33,037 nt of DNA from Actinomycetota bacterium (GTDB lineage Bacteria; Actinomycetota; Actinomycetes; S36-B12; CAIYMF01). The position numbers and the translations under genes were made by a program. The notes beneath the pieces are model-generated. The model had not been told where the DNA came from and ran no database searches. It saw nothing but the letters and a program-made list of their open reading frames with translations. This document shows positions 6,636 through 14,621 of the stretch, one piece after another (positions within the stretch are counted from its first letter, which is position 1; the number at the start of each line of letters is the position of its first letter). The stretch spans positions 1 through 33,037 of the forward strand of contig JAIUOK010000047.1 in NCBI GenBank assembly GCA_020161245.1, read 5' to 3'.

Positions 6636-7685
6636 ATGCGGCTGGGCATCAACCTCGGCTACTGGGGCGCGGGCAACGACGCCGACAACCTCGCGCTCGC
6701 CCGCGAGGCCGACCGGCTCGGCTACTCCGTCGTGTGGGCCGCGGAGGCCTACGGCTCCGACGCCGCCACCGTCCTCGCCTGGGTCGCGGCCCAGACCGAG
6801 CGCATCGACGTCGGCTCGGCCATCTTCCAGATCCCCGGCCGCACCCCGGCCAACTGCGCGATGACAGCGGCGACCCTCGACACGCTGTCGGGCGGCCGGT
6901 TCCGGCTCGGCCTCGGCGTCTCGGGCCCGCAGGTCAGCGAGGGCTGGCACGGCGTCCGGTTCGACAAGCCGCTGGCCCGCACCCGCGAGTACGTCGACAT
7001 CGTCACCAAGGCGCTGCGCCGGGAGAAGCTCACCTATGAGGGCGAGTTCTTCACGCTGCCGCTGCCCGACGGCCCGGGCAAGGCGCTCACCCTCACCGTG
7101 CACCCCGTGCGCGAGCGGATCCCGATCTACCTGGCGGCGATCGGGCCCAAGAACCTCGAGCTCACCGGGGAGATCGCCGACGGGTGGCTGCCGATCTTCT
7201 TCGCCCCGGAGCATGCGGGCGACCACGTGTCAGCCGTCGCCCGCGGCCGCGAGAAGGCGGGCAGGACCCTCGAGGGCTTCGACATCGTCCCCACCGTCCC
7301 GCTTGTCTTCGGCGACGACCTCGAGGCCTGCGCCGGCCCGGTGCGCGCCTACAGCGCGCTCTACATCGGCGGCATGGGCAGCCGCGACAAGAACTTCTAC
7401 AACCAGCTCGCGTCGCGCATGGGCTACGACGAGGCCGCCGGCCAGGTGCAGGACCGCTACCTCGCCCGCGACTACGCGGGTGCGGCGGCGGCCGTGCCCT
7501 TCGAGTTCATCGACCAGACATCGCTCATCGGCCCTCCGGCGAGGGTGCAGGACAGGCTGCACGCGTACGCCGAGGCCGGCGTCACCACCCTGACGGTGGC
7601 GACGTACTCAGGCACGATCGAGGAGCGCCTGCAGATGCTCCGCACCATGGCCGAGGTGCTCGACGCCTCCGGCCTGGGCGAGTGA
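6636..7685 (+). CDS. LLM class F420-dependent oxidoreductase
   Basis: A 349-residue luciferase-like TIM-barrel protein, probably using coenzyme F420 for hydride transfer to an unknown substrate. Visible family features: N-terminal strand [30 protein letters not shown], the [18 protein letters not shown] segment, the [14 protein letters not shown] turn that lines the cofactor pocket, and [21 protein letters not shown] in the second half. The ATG at 6636 follows GAGAGAGGG at 9-nt distance and fits the conserved N-terminus; longer reading frames upstream are not conserved-looking. The stop overlaps the uppP start (GTGA), so both genes are co-translated. Confidence 0.92.
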   Translation: MRLGINLGYWGAGNDADNLALAREADRLGYSVVWAAEAYGSDAATVLAWVAAQTERIDVGSAIFQIPGRTPANCAMTAATLDTLSGGRFRLGLGVSGPQVSEGWHGVRFDKPLARTREYVDIVTKALRREKLTYEGEFFTLPLPDGPGKALTLTVHPVRERIPIYLAAIGPKNLELTGEIADGWLPIFFAPEHAGDHVSAVARGREKAGRTLEGFDIVPTVPLVFGDDLEACAGPVRAYSALYIGGMGSRDKNFYNQLASRMGYDEAAGQVQDRYLARDYAGAAAAVPFEFIDQTSLIGPPARVQDRLHAYAEAGVTTLTVATYSGTIEERLQMLRTMAEVLDASGLGE

Positions 7686-8503
7686 TCTCCTGGGTCGAGG
7701 CGGTCGTCCTCGGGATCGTCCAGGGCCTCACGGAGTTCCTGCCCATCTCCTCGTCGGCGCACATCCTCATCGTGAGCCAGCTCTTCGGCTGGCAGGACCC
7801 AGGTGCAGCCTTCACCGCGGTGATGCAGATCGGCACCGAGGCTGCGGTGCTCATCTACTTCCGCCACGACATCGTGCGCATCGTCGGCACCTGGGCGAGG
7901 TCGCTCGCCGATCCCTCGCTGCGGGGGCACATCGATGCGCGCATGGGCTGGTACGTGATCATCGGCACGATCCCGATCGCCGTTCTCGGTCTGACCTTCT
8001 CCCACCAGATCGAGACCGCCGCCCGCAACCTGTGGCTCGTCGCCGTGGTGCTCATCGTGTTCGGACTCGTGCTCGGCGCTGCAGACCGGCTGGGCAGCAA
8101 GACCAAGGAGCTCGACCAGCTCGACGCCCGCACCGGCATCCTGTTCGGCCTCGGCCAGGCGCTCGCGCTCATCCCGGGGGTATCGAGGTCCGGCGCAACT
8201 ATCTCCACGGGTCTGGCACTGGGCTTCACCCGCGCTGCCGCGGCGCGCTACGCGTTCCTGCTCGCCATCCCCGCCGTCCTGGCGTCCGGGCTGTTCGAGA
8301 TGCGCAAGATCGGCGAGGCGGGCGAGGTGGCGTGGGGCCCCACCCTGCTCGCGACGGCCATCGCGTTCGTGGTGGGCTACGCCGTCATCGCCTGGCTGCT
8401 GCGGTACGTCACGACGCACTCGTACCTGCCGTTCGTGATCTACCGGATCCTGCTCGGTGCCGCGCTCATGGTCATGCTGGCGACCGGCACGCTCACGACA
8501 TGA
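7682..8503 (+). CDS. uppP: Undecaprenyl-diphosphate phosphatase
   Basis: A 273-residue integral membrane enzyme that dephosphorylates undecaprenyl pyrophosphate to recycle the lipid carrier for peptidoglycan and other envelope polymers; it also confers bacitracin tolerance. Both signature regions are present: [14 protein letters not shown] near residues 14-27 (catalytic Glu18 and the Ser cluster) and PGVSRSGAT in the second half. About seven or eight hydrophobic helices are visible. The GTG at 7682 overlaps the upstream stop as GTGA. It is convergent with the corA-like gene, only 4 nt between stop codons. Confidence 0.96.
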   Translation: MISWVEAVVLGIVQGLTEFLPISSSAHILIVSQLFGWQDPGAAFTAVMQIGTEAAVLIYFRHDIVRIVGTWARSLADPSLRGHIDARMGWYVIIGTIPIAVLGLTFSHQIETAARNLWLVAVVLIVFGLVLGAADRLGSKTKELDQLDARTGILFGLGQALALIPGVSRSGATISTGLALGFTRAAAARYAFLLAIPAVLASGLFEMRKIGEAGEVAWGPTLLATAIAFVVGYAVIAWLLRYVTTHSYLPFVIYRILLGAALMVMLATGTLTT

Positions 8504-8507
8504 GCGG

Positions 8508-9530
8508 CTACAGCCAGCCGGAGCGCTTGAACATCTTGTAGAGCGTGAACGAGGCTCCGGCCATGAGCAGCAGCGCGAAGCCGTAGCCGAACTGCCAGTG
8601 CAGCTCGGGCATGACGTCGAAGTTCATGCCGTAGATGCCCGCGATCATCGTGGGCACGGCCACGATGGCGACCCACGCCGAGATCTTGCGCATGTCCTCG
8701 TTCTGCTGCACCGCCTGGCGCGAGCGCGATGCTTCAAGCGCCGTGCCCAGCAGAGCGTCGTGCTGCACCGAGAGGTCGACGACGCGCAGCAGGTGGTCGC
8801 CGAGGTCGCGGTAGGCCGGGCGGAGCTCCTCGGGGATGTTGACCAGCCTGCCCCGCAGCAGGTCGCCTGCCACCGGGGTGAGGGGCTCGACCGCGCGCCG
8901 GATCTCGAGGTTCTCCCGCTTGAGCTTGTAGATCGTCGCGGCATCGTCGGTGCGGGCGGGGGAGAAGACCTGCTCCTCCACCTGCTCGATGTCGACCGCC
9001 ACCTCCTCCGCGACCGCGACATAGCCGTCGACGACGACGTCGAGGATGCCGTGCAGCACGGCGAGCGGCCCGGCCTTGAGCCGCTCGGTGTCGCCCTCGA
9101 GGCGCGAGCGCATGTCGGCGAGGTCGCCGGGCTCGCCCAGCCGGACCGACAGCACGTACGACGGCCCGACGAACACCGCGATCTGCCCGGTCTCGACGTC
9201 CGACGTGGCCTCGATGTACTTGAGCACCTTGAACACCGCCGTCACGCGGCCGTCGTCGACGTCGACCTTGGCCCGCTGCGTCGGCGTCAGGGCGTCCTCG
9301 ACCAGCAGGGGGTCGAGGTCGAGGACCTCGGCGACCAGCGCCATCTCCGCGTGGTCGGCGTTGCGCAGCCCGAGCCACACGAAGCTCTCGGGACCGGCCG
9401 CCCTGGCCTCGTCCCACAGCGCGCGCAGCACGGCCGCGTCGCCGGGGTCGAAGGACGTCCCCACCGTCATGGGCGACGAGCTCTCGGCGCGCGGGGCGCC
9501 GTCGCAGTACAGGCCGATGCCGCGGATCAC
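8508..9530 (-). CDS. corA: CorA family Mg2+/Co2+ transport protein
   Basis: A 340-residue pentameric divalent cation channel. The N-terminal ~275 residues form the cytoplasmic alpha/beta and long-helix funnel (SFVWLGLRNAD, LLVEDALTPTQRAKVD, ISAWVAI). Two transmembrane helices end the protein, the first closing with the selectivity motif GMN (IAGIYGMNF), followed by the usual short loop and a basic C-terminal tail KMFKRSGWL. The GTG start at 9528-9530 has no Shine-Dalgarno but has CACGAT 6 nt upstream. It is divergent from the histidine phosphatase gene. Confidence 0.94.
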   Translation of the reverse strand: MIRGIGLYCDGAPRAESSSPMTVGTSFDPGDAAVLRALWDEARAAGPESFVWLGLRNADHAEMALVAEVLDLDPLLVEDALTPTQRAKVDVDDGRVTAVFKVLKYIEATSDVETGQIAVFVGPSYVLSVRLGEPGDLADMRSRLEGDTERLKAGPLAVLHGILDVVVDGYVAVAEEVAVDIEQVEEQVFSPARTDDAATIYKLKRENLEIRRAVEPLTPVAGDLLRGRLVNIPEELRPAYRDLGDHLLRVVDLSVQHDALLGTALEASRSRQAVQQNEDMRKISAWVAIVAVPTMIAGIYGMNFDVMPELHWQFGYGFALLLMAGASFTLYKMFKRSGWL

Positions 9531-9536
9531 CGCCCC

Positions 9537-9542
9537 ATCGTG
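9537..9542 (-). promoter_or_regulatory. Putative -10 box of corA-like gene
   Basis: CACGAT on the minus strand, 6 nt before the GTG. Sequence and spacing are identical to the box before the M20 peptidase. Confidence 0.4.
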
Positions 9543-9565
9543 TCAGCCCGCACGCCGCCGGGACG

Positions 9566-9571
9566 TAAGGT
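9566..9571 (+). promoter_or_regulatory. -10 box of histidine phosphatase gene
   Basis: TAAGGT, 6 nt before the ATG at 9578, with no Shine-Dalgarno. A leaderless start is predicted. Confidence 0.5.
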
Positions 9572-9577
9572 CGGCGC

Positions 9578-10333
9578 ATGGCCACGGTCCTCCTCGTCCG
9601 GCACGGGCGCACGGCTGCCAACGCCGGCGGCGTCCTGGCCGGCTGGACGCCCGGAGTGGTGCTCGACGACACGGGCGTGGAGCAGGCGCGTGCCACCGCG
9701 CAGCGACTGCTGCCGGTGCCGCTCGCCGCAGTGGTGGCCAGCCCGCTCGAGCGCACAGTGCAGACCGCCGAGGCGCTGCTGGTCGGGCGCGACCCGGCAC
9801 CGCCCCTGCACCTCGACGAGCGGGTCGGCGAGTGCCGCTACGGCGACTGGACGGGCAAGCAGATCAAGACCCTGGTCAAGGACCCGATGTGGAAGGTCGT
9901 GCAGGCGCACCCGAGCGCCGCCGTCTTCCCCGGCGACGAGGGCGAGGGCCTGGCCGACATGGCGGCCCGGGCGGTTGGCGCCGTGCGCCGGTGGGTCGCT
10001 CGTATCGAGGCGGAGCACGGGCCGGACGCCGTGCTCGCCGTCGTGAGCCACGGCGACGTCATCAAGGCGATCCTCGCCGACGCCCTCGGCCTGCACCTCG
10101 ACCAGTTCCAGCGCATCGTCGTCGACCCCTGCTCGGTGTCGGCCGTCCGCTACACCGACGTCCGGCCCTTCGTCCTGCGCCAGAACGACACCGGCGGCGA
10201 CGTCGCCGGCCTCGTGCCGCCGCCCGCGAAGAAGGGACGCCGGTCCACGGCGTCGTCCGACGCCGTCGTCGGCGGCGGAGCCGGGCCGTCCGGCAGTGCG
10301 CGTGCCCGGGCAGGGCGGCGCAGCGCGGGATAG
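9578..10333 (+). CDS. Histidine phosphatase family protein (MSMEG_4193-like phosphomutase)
   Basis: A 251-residue phosphoglycerate-mutase-like protein. The phospho-histidine motif RHG is at residues 8-10 (LLVRHGRTAAN), the second Arg lies in ASPLERTVQTAE, and the second catalytic His is in VVSHGDVIKAIL. It is therefore likely an active phosphatase; the substrate is unknown. The family is named MSMEG_4193 and its neighbours DUF3090, SCO1664 and mshC are conserved in actinobacteria, suggesting a shared but undefined role, perhaps linked to mycothiol. The last ~40 residues form a low-complexity tail rich in Gly, Ser, Ala, Arg and Lys. The TAG stop doubles as the first three bases of the next gene's -10 box. 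Confidence 0.92.
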   Translation: MATVLLVRHGRTAANAGGVLAGWTPGVVLDDTGVEQARATAQRLLPVPLAAVVASPLERTVQTAEALLVGRDPAPPLHLDERVGECRYGDWTGKQIKTLVKDPMWKVVQAHPSAAVFPGDEGEGLADMAARAVGAVRRWVARIEAEHGPDAVLAVVSHGDVIKAILADALGLHLDQFQRIVVDPCSVSAVRYTDVRPFVLRQNDTGGDVAGLVPPPAKKGRRSTASSDAVVGGGAGPSGSARARAGRRSAG

Positions 10334-10336
10334 GGT
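10331..10336 (+). promoter_or_regulatory. -10 box of DUF3090 gene overlapping a stop codon
   Basis: TAGGGT, 7 nt before the GTG at 10344. Its TAG is the stop codon of the histidine phosphatase gene. This would let DUF3090 have its own leaderless promoter inside the cluster. Confidence 0.45.
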
Positions 10337-10343
10337 CGACGGC

Positions 10344-10901
10344 GTGCGCCAGGTCTTCCTCTTCGACCAGCCCGACCGCTTCGTGGCGGGCACGGTGGGC
10401 CAGCCCGGCGAGCGCCAGTTCTACCTCCAGGCCCGCGACGGGCAGCGCCTCGTGTCGGTGGCGCTGGAGAAGCAGCAGGTGCAGCTGCTCGCCGAGCGCG
10501 TCGACTCGCTGCTCGACGAGGTGGTGCGCCGCTCCGGCGGCGAGGCGCCCGTGCCGGCGGCCGCGCCCCTCGGGAGCGAGGACCTCGACCCCCTCGACGC
10601 CCCGGTGGACGAGGAGTTCCGCGTCGGCGCCATGGCCCTGGGCTGGAACGGCGAGTCGGAGCTGGTGATCATCGAGGCCCACGAGGTCACCGAGGACGAG
10701 GACGACGTGCCCGACCTCGAGGAGGACCCCGAGGACGGCCCCGACGTGCTGCGGGTGCGCCTCACGGGCGCCGCCGCGCGCGCCTTCGCCAAGCGGGCCC
10801 TCACGGTGGTCGCGGCCGGACGTCCGCCGTGCCCGTTCTGCAACCTCCCGCTCGAGCCGGGCGGCCACATCTGCCCGCGGGCCAACGGCTACCGGCGCTG
10901 A
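10344..10901 (+). CDS. DUF3090 family protein with C-terminal zinc-ribbon-like motif
   Basis: A 185-residue protein of the actinobacterial DUF3090 family. It begins with the family pattern QVFLFDQPDRFVAGTVG, followed by RQFYLQARDGQRLVSVALEK. The middle is highly acidic (residues ~110-135, TEDEDDVPDLEEDPEDG). The C-terminus carries CPFC at 163-166 with His175 and Cys177, a probable zinc knuckle. Function is unknown; the zinc ribbon suggests nucleic acid or protein binding. It sits 10 nt behind the histidine phosphatase and 2 nt before the SCO1664-family gene. The same order occurs in mycobacteria (Rv2133c-Rv2135c, from memory), so the three products probably act together. Confidence 0.92.
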   Translation: MRQVFLFDQPDRFVAGTVGQPGERQFYLQARDGQRLVSVALEKQQVQLLAERVDSLLDEVVRRSGGEAPVPAAAPLGSEDLDPLDAPVDEEFRVGAMALGWNGESELVIIEAHEVTEDEDDVPDLEEDPEDGPDVLRVRLTGAAARAFAKRALTVVAAGRPPCPFCNLPLEPGGHICPRANGYRR

Positions 10902-10903
10902 CC

Positions 10904-11752
10904 GTGCCCGGCAGCCCCTCCCTCGACCGCGCCGCGCTGCTCGAGGTCCTGCGCCACGGCGAGCTGACCGTCGAGGGCCGCCTGGTCGACGCCAGCAACG
11001 CGACGCTGCTCGCGGGCTGCGTGCTCGACGGCGTCGAGATCGCCTGCGTGTACAAGCCGACGGCGGGGGAGCGGCCGCTCTGGGACTTCCCGGAGGGGAC
11101 GCTCGGCATGCGCGAGGTGGCCGCGTACGAGGTGGGGGCCGCGCTCGGATGGGACGTCGTCCCGCCGACGGTGTGGCGCGACGGCGGGCCCTTCGGCCAG
11201 GGCATGGCGCAGGCGTGGGTGTCGCCGGAGGGCGGAGGCGAGATGGAGCCCGGAGCGGGGCTCGTCGACGTCGTCGACCAGGGCCGCACGCCGCCCGGCT
11301 GGCTCGAGGTCGTCGACGCGCACGGCACCGGGGGGCGGCCGGTCACGCTCGTGCACGCCGACCACCCGGACCTCCGTCGCATGTGCCTGTTCGACGCCGT
11401 CGTGAACAACGCCGACCGCAAGGGCGGCCACGTCCTGGTGGGTCGGGTGCAGGACGGTTGGGACGTCGCGACGTACGGCGTCGACCACGGCGTCACCTTC
11501 AGCCAGGACGAGAAGCTGCGCACCGTCCTGTGGGGCTGGGCGGGCGAGCCGGTCGAGGCGGAGCTGCTCGCCGACCTCGAGGTGCTGCTCGAGGACCTCG
11601 AGGCGGACGCTGGGCTGGGCGCGACCATCGCCGAGCTGCTCACGCGCCGCGAAATGGCCCGCACCATCCAGCGCGTCAAGCGGCGGCTGCGCGAAGGCAC
11701 CTACCCCGTGCCGGGCGACGGATGGCCCTCGCTCCCGTGGCCAGCGTTCTGA
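10904..11752 (+). CDS. SCO1664 family protein with PI3/4-kinase-like fold
   Basis: A 282-residue protein. The motif set looks like an atypical kinase of the PI3/4-kinase/HipA class: an ATP-binding Lys51 in VYKPTAGERPLWDFP, a helix Glu in REVAAYEVG, a hinge-like region near GMAQAWV, a catalytic-loop-like NNADRKGGHVL (Asp171) and a metal-binding-like Asp194 in YGVDHGVTF. I infer that it is a phosphotransferase, though no substrate is known. The GTG start is 2 nt after the DUF3090 stop, so the two genes are in one operon. The position directly before mshC is conserved in actinobacteria, but mshC has its own promoter here. Confidence 0.88.
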   Translation: MPGSPSLDRAALLEVLRHGELTVEGRLVDASNATLLAGCVLDGVEIACVYKPTAGERPLWDFPEGTLGMREVAAYEVGAALGWDVVPPTVWRDGGPFGQGMAQAWVSPEGGGEMEPGAGLVDVVDQGRTPPGWLEVVDAHGTGGRPVTLVHADHPDLRRMCLFDAVVNNADRKGGHVLVGRVQDGWDVATYGVDHGVTFSQDEKLRTVLWGWAGEPVEAELLADLEVLLEDLEADAGLGATIAELLTRREMARTIQRVKRRLREGTYPVPGDGWPSLPWPAF

Positions 11753-11790
11753 CCGGCGGCGCTGCTGGGGCCGGCACGGGACCCCGGGCC

Positions 11791-11796
11791 TAGGAT
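11791..11796 (+). promoter_or_regulatory. -10 box of mshC
   Basis: TAGGAT, 7 nt before the ATG at 11804, no Shine-Dalgarno. It is among the best TANNNT matches in the window and predicts a leaderless mshC message. Confidence 0.6.
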
Positions 11797-11803
11797 CGAC
11801 GCC

Positions 11804-13042
11804 ATGCACGCGTGGCCCGCTCCGGGCATCCCCAGCCTCCCGGGCGAGGGCCTCCCTCTCCGCCTCCACGACACCGCCACCGACGAGGTGCGCCCCACCT
11901 CGCCCGGCCCCGAGGCCCGGATCTACGTGTGCGGCATCACGCCGTACGACGCGACGCATATGGGGCACGCCGCCACGTACGTCACCTTCGACCTCGTCCA
12001 GCGCGTGTGGATCGACGCCGGCCACGACGTCCACTACGTGCAGAACGTCACCGACATCGACGACCCCCTGCTGGCCCGGGCGCTGGAGACCGGCGACGAC
12101 TGGGAGGCCCTCGCCGAGCGCGAGACGCACCTGTTCCGCGAGGACATGGAGGCGCTGTCGGTCCTGCCGCCCCGGCACTACATCGGCGCGGTCGAGTCGA
12201 TCCCCGCCGTCCTGCGCTACATCGAGAAGCTCCGGGCCGCCGGCTCCATCTACTCCGTCGACGGCGATCTCTACTTCCGGGTCCACGCCGACGAGCGGTT
12301 CGGAGCGATCGCCGGCCTCGACGAGGCGCGCATGCTCGAGATCTTCGCCGAGCGTGGTGGGGACCCGGACCGCCCCGGCAAGGAGCACCCGCTCGACTGC
12401 CTCGTCTGGCAGCTCGAGCGGCCCGGCGAGCCGTCCTGGGAGAGCCCGTTCGGCAAGGGGCGCCCCGGCTGGCACATCGAGTGCACCGCGATCTCCCTCG
12501 ACCACCTGGGGTCCCCGCTCGACGTGCAGGGCGGCGGCAGCGACCTCGCCTTCCCGCACCACGAGATGGGCGCCTCCGAGGCGCACGTGGCCACCGGCTC
12601 GTGGCCCTACGCCCGCCACTACACGCACGCCGCGATGGTGCGCCTCGACGGCGAGAAGATGAGCAAGTCCCGCGGCAACCTCGTGTTCGTCTCGCGGCTG
12701 CGCGCGGCCGGCGTGGACCCCGCTGCGATCCGGCTCGCGATCCTCGCCCACCACTACCGCGCCGACTGGGACTGGACCGACGACGGGCTGGCCGCGGCGG
12801 AGGCGCGCCTCGCGGCCTGGCGCGCTGCCGTCGACGCTCCCGCTGCAGCACCCGCCGACGTCGTGCTAGCCGAGGTCCGGGCGCGCCTCGCCGACGACCT
12901 CGACGCTCCCGGCGCCCTGGCGGCCGTCGACCGCTGGGCGGAGGCGACCCGCCTCCGAGGCGGCGCTGCGGGCCACGAGGACGCGTCGGCCGGCGCCCTT
13001 GTGCGCGACGCCGTCGACGCGCTGCTCGGCGTCCGTCTCTAG
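11804..13042 (+). CDS. mshC: Cysteine:1D-myo-inosityl 2-amino-2-deoxy-alpha-D-glucopyranoside ligase
   Basis: A 412-residue ATP-dependent ligase that joins cysteine to GlcN-Ins in mycothiol synthesis, the main low-molecular-weight thiol of actinobacteria. It is a class I aminoacyl-tRNA synthetase fold related to cysteinyl-tRNA synthetase. The zinc-binding Cys43 begins [17 protein letters not shown], whose THMGH is the HIGH-type signature; the second zinc ligands are in GWHIECTA and FPHHE; KMSKS is at 285-289. The length and the PYDATHMGH form are typical of MshC rather than CysS, which is longer with a tRNA-binding domain. It is followed by a hairpin terminator, and so probably forms its own transcript. 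Confidence 0.96.
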   Translation: MHAWPAPGIPSLPGEGLPLRLHDTATDEVRPTSPGPEARIYVCGITPYDATHMGHAATYVTFDLVQRVWIDAGHDVHYVQNVTDIDDPLLARALETGDDWEALAERETHLFREDMEALSVLPPRHYIGAVESIPAVLRYIEKLRAAGSIYSVDGDLYFRVHADERFGAIAGLDEARMLEIFAERGGDPDRPGKEHPLDCLVWQLERPGEPSWESPFGKGRPGWHIECTAISLDHLGSPLDVQGGGSDLAFPHHEMGASEAHVATGSWPYARHYTHAAMVRLDGEKMSKSRGNLVFVSRLRAAGVDPAAIRLAILAHHYRADWDWTDDGLAAAEARLAAWRAAVDAPAAAPADVVLAEVRARLADDLDAPGALAAVDRWAEATRLRGGAAGHEDASAGALVRDAVDALLGVRL

Positions 13043-13057
13043 CCCGCGGACCGCGGA

Positions 13058-13077
13058 CGTCCCCGGCTGCGGGGACG
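13058..13077 (+). terminator. Terminator-like hairpin after mshC
   Basis: CGTCCCC (13058-13064) and GGGGACG (13071-13077) pair perfectly over 7 bp with a 6-nt loop, 16 nt after the mshC stop. There is no U-tract. A second hairpin follows at 13095-13112. Confidence 0.5.
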
Positions 13078-13094
13078 CCGTCGCCGAGCGGTAG

Positions 13095-13112
13095 CCGTCC
13101 TGCGCCGGACGG
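13095..13112 (+). repeat. Second inverted repeat after mshC
   Basis: CCGTCC and GGACGG pair over 6 bp with a 6-nt loop (TGCGCC). It could reinforce termination of mshC. Confidence 0.35.
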
Positions 13113-13125
13113 CGGTCATGACCGC
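13112..13125. promoter_or_regulatory. 14-bp perfect palindrome, possible operator upstream of diguanylate cyclase
   Basis: GCGGTCATGACCGC is a perfect palindrome without loop, so it is more suited to a dimeric regulator than to RNA folding. It lies about 34 nt upstream of a TACGCT -10 candidate (13159-13164) for the downstream PAS-GGDEF gene. The regulator is unknown. Confidence 0.35.
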
Positions 13126-13158
13126 ACGCTCGACGAGAATCGGCCGCGGCGGGCTCCC

Positions 13159-13164
13159 TACGCT
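13159..13164 (+). promoter_or_regulatory. Putative -10 box of first PAS-GGDEF gene
   Basis: TACGCT, 32 nt before the GTG. The short predicted leader contains GGGAGGGG (13184-13191), a good ribosome site 5 nt before the start codon. Confidence 0.4.
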
Positions 13165-13196
13165 CGTCCTGCGGGGTGCGGCCGGGAGGGGACACG

Positions 13197-14551
13197 GTGG
13201 AGTCAGCCGTGAGTGCGATGCCATGGGCCGAGTCGGCCGACGACCGGCTGCGTGCGGCCGTCGATGCCATGCAGCACCCCGACGGCGCCGGGGTCGGCGT
13301 CATCGACGCGGGCCGCACGTTCGCCGCGATCGACGACCGGCTCGCGGGCTGGCTGGGCACGACGGCCGACCGGGTCTGCGGGCTGGCGCTCGCGTCGGTG
13401 GGGTTCCTCGGCTGCGACGTCGACGGCGCCATCCTCACCGCCGAAACGCACCCCGGCGCGGTCGCGCTTCGCACCGGCGAGCCCGTGCTGGGGTCGCTGG
13501 CCGGGTTCGAGCCGCGCGGCGACGACGTCCAGCCCTTCCGGTGGTTCTCCGTCGACGCCTGGCCGGTCGACGTCGAGGGCGAGCGCATCGGCGCCGTGCT
13601 GCATGTGCACGATGTCTCGCACGGGGACGACGGCGCCATCGCCACCAGCCGGGTGATGCGCAGCTACCGCACGGTCGTGGCCGCACTGCAGGAGGAGCAG
13701 GCCCGCTTCCGCGCGCTCGCGGAGAACGCCGCGGACGTGGTGTACCAGACCGATCTCGACTCCCGCTGCGCGTGTGGGTGTCGCCCGCTGTCCTGCAGCA
13801 CCTCGGCTGGCACCCGTCCTCGCTCATCGGCCGCCGCATGGTCGAGCTCGTGCACCCCGACGACCTGGCCGCGGCGGAGGAGCGCCGCCGCCTGGCGCTC
13901 GTCGACGCCGCGGACGACGGCCGTCTCGAGCTGCGCTACCGCACCAGCGACGGCGGCTGGCGCTGGATGAACGCGCTCTCCAGACCCATGCGCGACACCG
14001 CCGGCCGCATCACCGGCGGCCTCACCGCGCTGCGCGACGTCGACGCCGACGTGGGCCGCCGCGCGGAGCTGCAGTACCTCGCGGCGCACGACGTCCTCAC
14101 CGGGCTGCACAACCGCGCCAGCGCGCTCGAGCAGCTCGCGGCGCTCATGGTGGAGGCCCACGAGGGGCGCACCCCCGCCGTCCTCTACCTCGACCTCGAC
14201 CGGTTCAAGGACGTCAACGACCAGCACGGCCATCAGACCGGCGACCGGCTGCTCATCCAGGCGGCGCACCGGCTCACCGCCGCACTGCGCGATGACGACG
14301 TGGTCGCCCGCATCGGCGGCGACGAGTTCCTCGTGGTGCTCGAGACGGCGTCGCCGGAGCAGCTCGAGGCCCGTGCGCAGGACGTCCATCGCGCCCTGCG
14401 ACGGCCCAGCGACCCCGGTATGCCGGACTCCACCGCCAGCATCGGGATGGCGCTGTGGGACGGCGCCGAGTCGCCCGAGGACCTCGTGCGCCGGGCCGAC
14501 GAGGCGCTCTACCGGGCCAAGAACAGCGGGCGCGACACCGTCAGCTGGTGA
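13197..14551 (+). pseudogene. PAS-GGDEF diguanylate cyclase, interrupted by a one-base frameshift
   Basis: The GTG at 13197 follows GGGAGGGG. The first frame encodes an N-terminal PAS-like domain (GVGVIDAGRTFAAIDDRL) and the start of a second PAS (AENAADVVYQTDLDSR), then turns to nonsense rich in Ser, Arg and Cys. The rest of the PAS (VWVSPAVLQHLGWHPSSLIG) and the GGDEF domain continue in the -1 frame from about 13766 to 14551. Adding one base after 13765 restores one 451-residue protein, close to the 459 of the adjacent paralogue. The output part is intact: GGDEF in ARIGGDEFL (from 14315), with an inhibitory-site RxxD (RDDD) five residues before it. It would make cyclic di-GMP if expressed. 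It is either a true recent pseudogene or a sequencing error; no slippery heptamer for programmed frameshifting is seen. GGDEF alone could be translated from GTG 13772 or ATG 13838. Confidence 0.8.
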
Positions 14552-14552
14552 C

Positions 14553-14577
14553 CGCCGGGTCCGCGTATCGGACGGCG
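14553..14577 (+). terminator. Weak hairpin between the two PAS-GGDEF genes
   Basis: CGCCG-GG-TCCG (14553-14563) pairs with CGGACGGCG (14569-14577), 9 bp with a 2-nt bulge and a 5-nt loop. It starts 2 nt after the first gene's stop. It might separate the two transcription units. Confidence 0.3.
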
Positions 14578-14609
14578 TCAGGGGCGCGCGGACGTCGGCG
14601 GCGCCGCGT

Positions 14610-14615
14610 TACCGT
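14610..14615 (+). promoter_or_regulatory. -10 box of second PAS-GGDEF gene
   Basis: TACCGT, 6 nt before the GTG at 14622, matching the leaderless spacing seen elsewhere. It gives this gene its own promoter, independent of the broken copy. Confidence 0.45.
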
Positions 14616-14621
14616 TCGCCC

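Noticed and set aside
13750..13780. Programmed ribosomal frameshift in the first PAS-GGDEF gene
   Set aside because: No slippery heptamer or clear downstream stimulatory structure is visible. The intact tandem paralogue suggests simple loss of one base or a sequencing error.
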